From Candidatus Aphodovivens avistercoris (GTDB lineage Bacteria > Actinomycetota > Coriobacteriia > Coriobacteriales > Eggerthellaceae), in contig DVIW01000047.1 of assembly GCA_018710945.1 (NCBI GenBank), positions 1 to 38,088 on the forward strand: 38,088 bases of DNA. Reading direction: 5' to 3'. The notes beneath the pieces are model-generated. The model was not told the origin of the DNA, ran no database searches, and saw nothing but the letters and a program-made list of their open reading frames with translations. The position numbers and the translations under genes are program-made. Below, one piece after another: positions 15,992-24,006 of this stretch. Position 1 is the first letter of the stretch; each line of letters starts with the position of its first letter.

Positions 15992-17869
15992 CTACTGCAC
16001 GTCCACGGAGAACGTCTCGTTGCCCAGGCGCAGCTGGTCGCCGGTGCGCAGCTTCACCAGCTCGCCCTGCGCCAGCACGTTGCCGTTGAGGTAGGTGCCG
16101 TTCTTCGAGCCCAAGTCCTCGACGGCAGGGGTGCCGTCCACGTAGGAGATGCGCGCGTGCACGCGGCTGATGGCGTCGTTGCCGTCGATGCACACGGCAG
16201 CCGCCGTGCCCTTGCCCACGGTCGAGGGGAAGTTGGACACGCGGTAGCGGCGGCCGTCAGCGCGCACCAGCAGCACCGTCACGCGCGCACCGGCAGGCTC
16301 CGCCGCCAGGATCGACGTCTCCCGGTCGTTCGGCGCAGACGTCTCGGAGGCCGAGCCCACCGACGCCGCGACGACACCGCCGGAAGCAGCAGAGCCGCTC
16401 GGCGCAACGCCGCCAACCGGCTGGGACGAGGGCGCCGCAATGCCGGCGACCGGCGCGCCCGTAGGGGCAGCCATGCCGCCCGCCGGAGCGCCGCCGGAAG
16501 CCGCCCCAGCGACCGGGCCGCCAACCGGCGGCATCGCCGGGCTGGCGGTTGCCACCGGCTTGCCCACCGGAGGCGTGTATGTGGGGAACGTCTGTCCCGC
16601 AGGCGCCCCGCCGCCGAACGCCGCTGCGCTCGCAGGCGCTTCCGCCGCCCATTCGGGAGCCATGCGCGCAACCCAATGGCCCATCGCACGATAGGAGACC
16701 AGCTGGGCCACCGCATTGCACACGGCGTACACGTACCCCATCAGCAGCAGAGCAACGACGACGCCGATGCTCACCTGGGAAACCACCGAGAACAAACTTG
16801 AAGAGCTGTACGCGTACGACCCACCGTAAGACGAAATCGTGCCCGCGCCGAATGCAAACAGCAGAACGCCTATCACCAGCACGAACGCCAACGCGACGAG
16901 CCCCGTCAGCAAGCTGGGCACCAAAACGATGACAAGCAGCTTGCCCAAGCCCTTGCCGTACGCTCGGCCGCATTTGTCCAGCTGGAACGCGGCCCCCACC
17001 CGGTCAAGCAACGTCGCACGCAGGTAGCACACGTAGATGAACGCCGTCCCAAACAGCGCGACAACCAGCGAGACCAGCGAGGAAAGCGGGGCCGGTATGA
17101 AGAAAAGCAAGGCGCTGAACAGCACCGACACGCCCACCGGCGCCGCATCCGGCCCCGCCGCCAACGTCGTCACGATGATGAGTCCGATGGCAACCGGCCA
17201 CCAAGCACGCACATACGCAAGGTAGTAGAAGCCTCCGTGGGGGTTCACCGCGCTGTTCACCAGCGCCCACACCAGGTAGCCCACGGCCACCACGATGAGC
17301 CCGATGAGCGTCAGCCGCGCGCCCGCAGCGAACGGACGGTCGGCGAACACGCTCTGCGGCATGGGGTTGCGCTTCCCGCGCGGCACCTCGGCTCCCCAGC
17401 GCAGCGCATAGCCCGGAACCGCCCAGCTGAGCACCGGCACCAACCCCATCAAGCCCAAAAGCAGGCTCTTGCGCACCCAGCCCTGCGTGGAGCGCACATC
17501 ACGCCACGCAGCGGAAACGCAGCCTTCCAAGGGGTTGACGGCAGGATTGGCAGAAAAGGTGGCCGGCGTCGGCAACGGGGGCGTAGAGGACGGCGCCGGT
17601 GCCGACGCCCTCTGGAACGGCGTGCCGCATTTCACGCAGAAGTTCTTCTCTTTGCCGTTGGGCGCGCCGCATCGCGTGCAGTACTTCGCCCCACCCGCCT
17701 CCGGCGCGAGTGCCGGCGCGGGCTGGGGCTGCGGCGCAGGTTGAGGCGCCGGCATCGGGCGCTGCGCAGCCGGAGAAGCGGCAGGATGGCCCGAAGCCTG
17801 ATCCGGCCCGCAGTTCGGACAGAACCGCTCACCTTCCCCGAAAGGTCTTCCACAATGAGGGCAGTACAT
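15992..17869 (-). CDS. Double zinc-ribbon, multipass membrane, FHA protein
   Basis: 625 residues. Two zinc ribbons (Cys3/6/17/20 and Cys64/67/78/81) are joined by a Pro/Ala/Gln linker. A membrane domain with about six helices (roughly 135-410) follows, with features I associate with DUF4013 (WVRKSLLLGLMGLVPVLSWAVPGYALRWGAEVPRG, then ADRPFAAGARL). A Pro/Gly/Ala-rich tether (about 425-520) leads to a C-terminal FHA domain (about 533-625) with Ser568-Arg-Val-His571 and Asn590-Gly591; the usual Gly-Arg is Gly552-Lys553. The ATG at 17869 follows AGGAGG. It lies directly upstream of the WXG100-EssC pair, and the FHA would place it in the phosphothreonine network. It could be a membrane component substituting for EsaA/EssA-type subunits; that is inference. 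Confidence 0.88.
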   Translation of the reverse strand: MYCPHCGRPFGEGERFCPNCGPDQASGHPAASPAAQRPMPAPQPAPQPQPAPALAPEAGGAKYCTRCGAPNGKEKNFCVKCGTPFQRASAPAPSSTPPLPTPATFSANPAVNPLEGCVSAAWRDVRSTQGWVRKSLLLGLMGLVPVLSWAVPGYALRWGAEVPRGKRNPMPQSVFADRPFAAGARLTLIGLIVVAVGYLVWALVNSAVNPHGGFYYLAYVRAWWPVAIGLIIVTTLAAGPDAAPVGVSVLFSALLFFIPAPLSSLVSLVVALFGTAFIYVCYLRATLLDRVGAAFQLDKCGRAYGKGLGKLLVIVLVPSLLTGLVALAFVLVIGVLLFAFGAGTISSYGGSYAYSSSSLFSVVSQVSIGVVVALLLMGYVYAVCNAVAQLVSYRAMGHWVARMAPEWAAEAPASAAAFGGGAPAGQTFPTYTPPVGKPVATASPAMPPVGGPVAGAASGGAPAGGMAAPTGAPVAGIAAPSSQPVGGVAPSGSAASGGVVAASVGSASETSAPNDRETSILAAEPAGARVTVLLVRADGRRYRVSNFPSTVGKGTAAAVCIDGNDAISRVHARISYVDGTPAVEDLGSKNGTYLNGNVLAQGELVKLRTGDQLRLGNETFSVDVQ

Positions 17870-17900
17870 CGTTTCCTCCTATCGCTCGTGCGCGTCGCGC

Positions 17901-19352
17901 TTACGCTGCGTCCGCGTTGTCCACCGCATCATCTGCGCTGCCGCCGAACGCGGTGCCGTCCGCACGGCTGCACGCCAGGAACGCGCCGTCGCCATCCGTC
18001 GCCACCAGCCATTCACCCGCCAGGCCCAGGCCCGTCTCGTTGGCGCGAGCATCAGGAAGAAGCTCCTTCGCCAGCGCCGACTTGTCCATCGTCAAGCCGG
18101 TCGCCGTGTCCACCCACGCAAGGCCGCCTTCGCGCGTGACGGCGGCGACCGCATCGCCCGACGCCACGATGCGCACGGCGTCCTGCACGTCGGGGTACTC
18201 GGCGAAGCCGCCCTGCGCCGTGCGCGCGGCCAGGCCTGTCTGGCCCGTTCCGCGAGCGCAGTAGAACGTGCCCTCCGCAAAGCACGCCGCGGAAAGCGCT
18301 CCTTCGCCCTCCATCACCAGGGAGAACGCCGCTGTCTGGGCCGCCCCCTCGTCATCGGCACCCGTCCCCTCGTCAGCGGAATCCGCCTCGTCGTCAACGC
18401 CCTCGGTCACCATGCCGCCAAGCGCCACCGCGTCCGCCGTCTCCAGCCTCCACGACCCACCTGCCGTCGTCGCCACGTACAGCTGGCCGCTTTCCGCGAA
18501 CAGCCATGCGCGCTCGGCTTCCCAGGCGCCCACGACGTGCGGCTCGGCGCCGTCGTCAGCAAGCCGCAGCGCCCGCACCTGACCGCCGTCGTCTTCCAGG
18601 AAGTACGCCGCGCCATCGGCGACAACCAGGCTGCTCAGCGAAGCGCCGTCATCCGCCTCGTACCGCACCGACGGCTGTGTCGACCCCTGTCGCCCATCAG
18701 CTCCGGCAAGGTCCGCCGTGCACACGCGCGTCCCGCTGAACGGGTCGGTTGCCGCGGCATCGCCGGACAGGAAGCACAGGCCCTCGCCCCAGCGGCTCAA
18801 ACACGCGGCGCGTCCTTCCGCTATCTTCGAAAGCAACGCCGTTTCGGAATACGCGGAAAGGTCGTCGCAGCGGTACACGCCATCGTCCAAAGCCAGGTAA
18901 GCTCCTGCGCCGTCCGCCAGCACCGTGCCGCCGCCAGGAACGGAAGCCGACGCGGCCTCGTGTGCTGCCAGGCCGCTGCCCGCCGCTCCGGCCCCGGCAG
19001 CGGCGCCATCCGCCCCGCCGTTCTCCGGCACAGCCGACGATCCTCCGACCGCGAACGCCGCGATGCACAGCGCAACCGCCAACACGACCGCCGCCGCGCC
19101 CGCGGCAACAAGGATGGCCGGACGCTTCCTCAGCGCCTGCATCACTGCAGCTGCATCGCGCACCTGCGCCGCGCCGACCGCGGCCGCGCCCGAAGGCCTG
19201 CCGCCCGCAGCATCCCCGCCATCCGCGCCCGCGACCGCCTTGGCAGCCGCAACCGGCGCCGCATGCGCCGGCACCGACGCCCCGCACAGCGGACAGCGAC
19301 GCTCGCCCGCCGACAGCGGGCATCCGCATGCGATGCACTTCCTGGCTCCCAT
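17901..19352 (-). CDS. Zinc-ribbon membrane protein with probable beta-propeller-like exterior
   Basis: 483 residues from the ATG at 19352, chosen for the zinc ribbon that starts there (Cys6, 9, 20, 23) and the AAGGG ribosome site; the longer upstream frame runs through the intergenic hairpin. An Ala/Gly-rich linker, a basic stretch RKRP and a membrane helix (about 78-103) follow. The outer ~370 residues contain recurrent short strands with aromatic/Gly turns (DDGVYRCDDL, GEGLCFLSGD, DGAAYFLEDDGGQVRALRL, SGQLYVATTAGGSWRLE, EGTFYCARGTGQTG, EGGLAWVDTATGL), typical of propeller-like repeats. Architecture parallels the 5538 protein. It lies 31 bases before the 15992 gene and 107 behind the Ig-like surface protein. 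Function unknown; an extracytoplasmic sensing or scaffold part is plausible. Confidence 0.8.
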   Translation of the reverse strand: MGARKCIACGCPLSAGERRCPLCGASVPAHAAPVAAAKAVAGADGGDAAGGRPSGAAAVGAAQVRDAAAVMQALRKRPAILVAAGAAAVVLAVALCIAAFAVGGSSAVPENGGADGAAAGAGAAGSGLAAHEAASASVPGGGTVLADGAGAYLALDDGVYRCDDLSAYSETALLSKIAEGRAACLSRWGEGLCFLSGDAAATDPFSGTRVCTADLAGADGRQGSTQPSVRYEADDGASLSSLVVADGAAYFLEDDGGQVRALRLADDGAEPHVVGAWEAERAWLFAESGQLYVATTAGGSWRLETADAVALGGMVTEGVDDEADSADEGTGADDEGAAQTAAFSLVMEGEGALSAACFAEGTFYCARGTGQTGLAARTAQGGFAEYPDVQDAVRIVASGDAVAAVTREGGLAWVDTATGLTMDKSALAKELLPDARANETGLGLAGEWLVATDGDGAFLACSRADGTAFGGSADDAVDNADAA

Positions 19353-19390
19353 TCCAGCCCTTCCGCACGGCGCGCAACCGCCCAAGACGC

Positions 19391-19426
19391 GCTCGGCGCG
19401 ACAGGCATGCACCCGCCGCGCCGAGC
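19391..19426. repeat. Stem-loop between the Ig-like protein and the 17901 gene
   Basis: GCTCGGCGCG (19391-19400) and CGCGCCGAGC (19417-19426) are perfect 10-base inverted arms around a 16-base loop, some 35 bases past the Ig-like gene stop on the minus strand. Without a T-run it may be an mRNA processing or stability element, or a partial terminator. Confidence 0.5.
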
Positions 19427-19459
19427 AAGAACAAGCAGCTGCGAATCCCCGCTCGTCTC

Positions 19460-22400
19460 CTAGTTCTCCTGCTTCTTCCGCTTCGCACGCAGCGCGGCGA
19501 ACACGATCAGGCCGACAACGACCAGCGCCGCCACGATGCTGCCAACGAACAGCGGCGTGTTGCTCATCCACAGCACCAGCGGATTCGTGGTGACGGTGAT
19601 GCCCTCCAGAGTCACGTGCTCGCTCTCGTTGCCGGCGGCATCGTAGGCCACCAGCTCCACCGAGTAGGCGCCGGCCTTCTCGGGCAGCGTCACCTCGTGC
19701 ACGCCCTCGCCCTCAAGGGAGTCGCCGTACTTCTGCCCGTCCACGTACACGTCGGCGTAGTCGAGCTTCAGGTTGTCGGTCGCGTTCACCTGGAAGGTGT
19801 ACTCGGTGCCCTCGTGCGTGCCGCTTTCAGCATCGACGAAGCTCACGATGGGCCTGGTGTTGTCCACGGCGAAGCCCACCTCGGCCGTGCCGGTGTAATC
19901 GACGCCCTTGCCGTCCATCGTGTTCTCGGCGGAGTGGCCCGCCGCGTCAACGGAGTGGAACAGCACGCGGTAGGCGCCGTCGCTGGCGAAGTTGTCCTGG
20001 TACACGGTGTAGGTGTACTGGTGCCACTGGCTGGAGTCCTCGTCCACGGCGTAGTCGTCATCGGCCTCAAGCGTGGAGGACGTGGTGTCCTTCGACAGCT
20101 CGACGCCCGCAGCCTCGTCGGAGGAATGGCCGCTGGGGTTCACCTCGGTCACCACCACGTCGGCCAGCTTCTCGTTGTTCACGTACTGGGCGTCCATCAT
20201 GTCCAGCGTGCCCTCGTCCTGGATCACGTAGGTGGAGCCGAAGCGGTTCACCGACCACGACAGCGCCTGCGTCTCGGCGTTGCCCGCCATGTCGCGCGCG
20301 TTCACCATGACGGTGTAGATGCCGTCGCTTTCCACCACATTGGCCGGGTCGGAAACGGTCAGCTGGTACTCGGTGGTCGCCGATGACGTGCTGGCCGCCG
20401 CATAGGGGTTCACATCGATCTGGTCGGTGCCGTAAGGGTAGCCCACCTTGGTCACGCTGGCCTCGGTAGACGGGTCGAGGTTCGTATCGGTGACTGTCAC
20501 ATCCAGCGGGGCAGCATCGGCGTAGGCGTGCAGGTTCTCCAAGCTGATCTGGATCTCCGGCCCCAGCGTGTCGATGACGAACTCGGGGCAGCTGTAGCTG
20601 GTCACCGCGTTGGACGCCAGGTCGGCGCCGGTGACGGTGAGCGCATAGACACCCTGTCCGGGGAAGGTGACGGTGGCGGTGTGCACGTCGCCGTCAGACG
20701 ACCAGCCGCTCACCTCGGGCTGGCCCACCTCGTCGCCGTTGCCCGCGTTGGCCGAAGGCTCGATGCTCATCAGGTTGGCGCTGAAGTTGTGCTCGACCAC
20801 CGTGATGGTGGCGGTGCGCGGCGCGTTGTAGTAGTTGCCGTTCACCACGTTGTTGTTGTCGAAGGTCACCGAGATCTCAGGCGAGGTCTTGTCGATGGTG
20901 AACGCATCGGAGACCGTGGAGGACGAGCGCCCGATCAGGTCGGTCGCGCGCATCGACACCGTGTAGTCGGCGTCCGCGTTGAAGGTGTAGGTGGCCTGCC
21001 ACACGTCGCCGCCCACGTTGGAGAACGAGCCGGGGTAGAACGAACGCGCCTCGCCGTCCTGCGTGATGGTGACGATGGCCTGGCTCGGGTCGTACTGCTG
21101 CAGGAAGCGGAAGTTCGCCTCGGTGATGGTGAACGTGGCGGCGCGCGCCGCGTTGTAGTACGAGCCGTTGTACGAAACGTTGTTGTCGTAGCTCACCGAA
21201 ACCTGCGGGGCGGCGCTGTCGGCCACCAGCTCCAGCACGTCGGAGGGAATCTGCAGCGCGTCGCGCGTGTCGGCCTCCATCTGGTTGCCGGCCACGTCCT
21301 TGGCGGTCACGGCGAAGGAGTCGGTCTTCACGTCCTGGTCGCCGTCGATCTCGAAGGAGAACGTGCCAGCATCGGCGTTGAAGCTCCAACCAGCGGCAGC
21401 AGCGTCAAGAGACACATCCGAGCCGGCATGGGAATCGCGGTAGGACACCGAAGCGCCGTCCTGCGCCAGGCCGGAAACCTCGGCGCGCGTGTCGGCGGTG
21501 GCGCCCACCATGTTGTCGCTGGGCTGGTCGCTCACGGCGATGGCCACATCGCACACCTCTTCGTCGCTGCCGAAGAACAGGATGCCGTCATGGCGCACCA
21601 CCGGGTCGCTCACGCTGAACGAGCGCACCACCGGCGCCGTCTTGTCCAGCTTGTAGGAGATGCCGTCGATGCGCGACACGGTGCCGTCGGCTTCGCTCAG
21701 CGCGTAGAGCACCTGGTTGGTGTAGACGCCCTCGGCCTTCTCCATCTCCACGCTGTCGGTGTAGTTGCCGTCGAGGGTCTTGGACAGGGTGTAGCCGTCC
21801 AGCGTCGCGGTCACGTCGCCGTTCACCCAGGTGTTGGCCGGGTCGGAAACAGCCGCGCCGTTGGCGGAAAGCGTCACGCTGGAGGCGTCCACCGCCTCGA
21901 CGGGCTCAACAGTCACGGTGATGGAGTCAGTAGCCAACTTGTAGTTGCCTGCCGCGGAACCGGTCAGCGCGATGCCGCTCACGTCGAGGGAGAAGGATCC
22001 GCCAGCATCGGTGGCCGGGTAGTCGCCAGGCATCGCGACGGCGTCGACGTTCGCTTCCACGTTCTCGGCGTCGGCGCTGGCAACCTGGCCGGCCACCTGC
22101 GCGGCGATCTGCTCCTTCACGTAGGGAAGCTGCTCGTCGGCAAGGCGGTAGGGCAGCGTGATGTCGTCGAGCTCGATCTGCTTGGCAAGCAGGCTCGTGA
22201 CGGTGACGCTTTGGGTCTGCGTCATCCCGTTGTCGTACTTCCAGGTGAGCGTGGCCTCATCGCCCTGGTCGCTGACCGCCTTCGCGGTCACGACGGCCTG
22301 GCCGTTCTCCACCGTCACTTCGAAGCGGCCCTCGTTGGATGCGACGGGAGCGTTCGCCAATTCGGCAACCTCACCCGTTTCGCTATTCTTGGGAGCATCG

Positions 22401-23086
22401 AACGTCTTAGTCTCGCCATAGGTCACGCTGTCGAAGGTCTGCCCCTGCGGCAGCGTGTAGCGGTCGGAGACCGTCAAATCGTAGGAGTGGGAGTAGCCCG
22501 CACCGACAGCCAACTCAACGTCGCCCGTAACGGGGCCGGCGTCCGGATCGGCGCCCTCAACCGTATAGGAGTACGACACGTTCCACGCCGTGCCGAACGA
22601 CACCTTCGTGGTGCCGGGTGCCAGCAACTCGAATTCCCACGCGGCATCATCGGCCGTTTTCCCCACGGTTGCCACAGCGGTGTCGGAGGACGCCACATTC
22701 TCAACGCCGGTCAACTTGACGGCAGTCACCTGCAGAGAATCCGCCGCCACAGTGTCGGCGGGATTGGCCGCCTCCACTGCACCGATGACCGCCTGGTTAT
22801 CAGCAGCAGGCACCTCATCGGCCACCGCCGCGTCTTCGATGGCTTTCTGGACGGCCTCGAGATCGTACGATTCCGTCAGCTTGTTGAAAGCAGGATCCCC
22901 CTGCTCGTCAGCGCTGGAAAGGTTGTTGAAATACGCCTGCGTCGTGTACGCATCCCCTTCCGCGGCAACCGCCTGCCCCGCCGCGCCTGCCGCAACCGGC
23001 ACCGCCGGCATCAGCAGCAACGCCAACAGCAGCGACAGCGCCACCGCGAAGCCCTTCCGCGCCGCATCTCTCATCGTGCTCACCAT
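19460..23086 (-). CDS. Large Ig-like repeat surface protein, membrane anchored
   Basis: 1208 residues. A signal peptide is evident (MRDAARKGF then LLLALLLMPAVPVAAG, cleavage after about residue 42). Several beta-sandwich Ig-like modules follow; three or more spaced by about 110 residues start near 622 (APQVSVSYDNNVSYNGSYYN), 732 (SPEISVTFDNNNVVNGNYYN) and 840 (GPEIQISLENLHAY), each with a following helix-like NF/NL element and a GxYxxxVxxxDxxGN strand. The C-terminus has a membrane helix (about 1178-1200) and a short basic tail AKRKKQEN, so it is anchored by the membrane rather than by sortase. The ATG at 23086 follows AAGGAAAAC. It sits between the SExPT scaffold gene and the zinc-ribbon/T7SS genes, 30 bases behind the former. 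Probably an exposed stalk or adhesin; the ligand is unknown. Confidence 0.9.
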   Translation of the reverse strand: MVSTMRDAARKGFAVALSLLLALLLMPAVPVAAGAAGQAVAAEGDAYTTQAYFNNLSSADEQGDPAFNKLTESYDLEAVQKAIEDAAVADEVPAADNQAVIGAVEAANPADTVAADSLQVTAVKLTGVENVASSDTAVATVGKTADDAAWEFELLAPGTTKVSFGTAWNVSYSYTVEGADPDAGPVTGDVELAVGAGYSHSYDLTVSDRYTLPQGQTFDSVTYGETKTFDAPKNSETGEVAELANAPVASNEGRFEVTVENGQAVVTAKAVSDQGDEATLTWKYDNGMTQTQSVTVTSLLAKQIELDDITLPYRLADEQLPYVKEQIAAQVAGQVASADAENVEANVDAVAMPGDYPATDAGGSFSLDVSGIALTGSAAGNYKLATDSITVTVEPVEAVDASSVTLSANGAAVSDPANTWVNGDVTATLDGYTLSKTLDGNYTDSVEMEKAEGVYTNQVLYALSEADGTVSRIDGISYKLDKTAPVVRSFSVSDPVVRHDGILFFGSDEEVCDVAIAVSDQPSDNMVGATADTRAEVSGLAQDGASVSYRDSHAGSDVSLDAAAAGWSFNADAGTFSFEIDGDQDVKTDSFAVTAKDVAGNQMEADTRDALQIPSDVLELVADSAAPQVSVSYDNNVSYNGSYYNAARAATFTITEANFRFLQQYDPSQAIVTITQDGEARSFYPGSFSNVGGDVWQATYTFNADADYTVSMRATDLIGRSSSTVSDAFTIDKTSPEISVTFDNNNVVNGNYYNAPRTATITVVEHNFSANLMSIEPSANAGNGDEVGQPEVSGWSSDGDVHTATVTFPGQGVYALTVTGADLASNAVTSYSCPEFVIDTLGPEIQISLENLHAYADAAPLDVTVTDTNLDPSTEASVTKVGYPYGTDQIDVNPYAAASTSSATTEYQLTVSDPANVVESDGIYTVMVNARDMAGNAETQALSWSVNRFGSTYVIQDEGTLDMMDAQYVNNEKLADVVVTEVNPSGHSSDEAAGVELSKDTTSSTLEADDDYAVDEDSSQWHQYTYTVYQDNFASDGAYRVLFHSVDAAGHSAENTMDGKGVDYTGTAEVGFAVDNTRPIVSFVDAESGTHEGTEYTFQVNATDNLKLDYADVYVDGQKYGDSLEGEGVHEVTLPEKAGAYSVELVAYDAAGNESEHVTLEGITVTTNPLVLWMSNTPLFVGSIVAALVVVGLIVFAALRAKRKKQEN

Positions 23087-23116
23087 GTTTTCCTTGCCTC
23101 CTTGCGAGCCGACTGG

Positions 23117-23998
23117 CTAGTCGATGACCTCATCGGTATGCACCACTACCTGGTTATGCCTAAGGGTAAAGCGGAACGACGGCTCCGACTGTTGCGCAAC
23201 ACCTGCGCGCGCCTCATCGTGCACGATCGACGCTTCCGATGGCACGAACGCAGCGCTGCCCGGCGCTTCGGAGGGACCATCGCCCGGCTGCGCCACCGCC
23301 ACCGTTGGACGCTCGCTCCCCGCAGCCGCCACGACCGTGGGGCCCTCCGACTCAAGGGGCTCCGCCTCCGGCAACGCCTCGCCCGCCGATTCAGGCTCTG
23401 TGCCCGCTTCCTCTCCCAGCGCTTCCGACGGCTCCGCCGCCACGACGACCGTGGGGCGCTCCGAAGCGGCTTCCCCGTCGTCGTCCGCAACCACGCTCAC
23501 AACCGTCGGGCTCTCGCTGGCCGCAACGCTCACGACCGTGGGGTTCTCCGATGCCGCCATGCCGACCACCGTGGGGTTCTCGCTGGCTTCCGCGCCCACC
23601 ATCGTGGGGCTTTCCGACCCCTGCGCGGTTCCGGCAACCTGCGTGGGCTGCTCGGAGGCGGGAGCCGGCGACGAAACGTTCGCCGCGTTCGCGCCGGCCG
23701 ACGCCGGCCTGTCCGCCACGCGCCGCCCTTCCGGCACCGTGCCGGATGCCGTCGAGGCGTCGTTGCCGCTGGCTTTCGCCGTGGCGGTGGTGCGGTTGCT
23801 GCCGCGACGGAACAGCGGCGCGGCCTTCACCCGATTGCCGGACGCGGGACGCGCCCCGCGCATCGGCAGACCCCTCAAAAAGCGGATGGCATCCGCCACC
23901 TTCAGCTTGAAGAAGATGATCACGCACGCAACAAGCGAGCATCCCGCCAGGCAGAACGACACGATGGCGGCGATAAGGTATCCCATGTGCTCTTCCAT
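23117..23998 (-). CDS. Membrane protein with eight SExPT repeats, candidate phosphothreonine scaffold
   Basis: 293 residues. One membrane helix (about 7-31) is followed by a basic cytosolic stretch (KLKVADAIRFLRGLPMRGAR), then a disordered Ala/Glu-rich tail. The tail carries eight copies of Ser-Glu-x-Pro-Thr followed mostly by Val-Val, with threonines at 119, 132, 143, 154, 165, 183, 221 and 232, several exactly 11 residues apart. It ends in a more ordered FRFTLRHNQVVVHTDEVID. The gene lies 8 bases after the PknB-type kinase, in the same run as the PP2C phosphatase and FHA proteins. I infer that the repeats are kinase substrates that recruit FHA proteins when phosphorylated. The repeats are seen; phosphorylation is not shown. 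The ATG at 23998 has GGGGGC upstream; ATG 23986 is an alternative. Confidence 0.85.
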   Translation of the reverse strand: MEEHMGYLIAAIVSFCLAGCSLVACVIIFFKLKVADAIRFLRGLPMRGARPASGNRVKAAPLFRRGSNRTTATAKASGNDASTASGTVPEGRRVADRPASAGANAANVSSPAPASEQPTQVAGTAQGSESPTMVGAEASENPTVVGMAASENPTVVSVAASESPTVVSVVADDDGEAASERPTVVVAAEPSEALGEEAGTEPESAGEALPEAEPLESEGPTVVAAAGSERPTVAVAQPGDGPSEAPGSAAFVPSEASIVHDEARAGVAQQSEPSFRFTLRHNQVVVHTDEVID

Positions 23999-24006
23999 TG
24001 CGCCCC

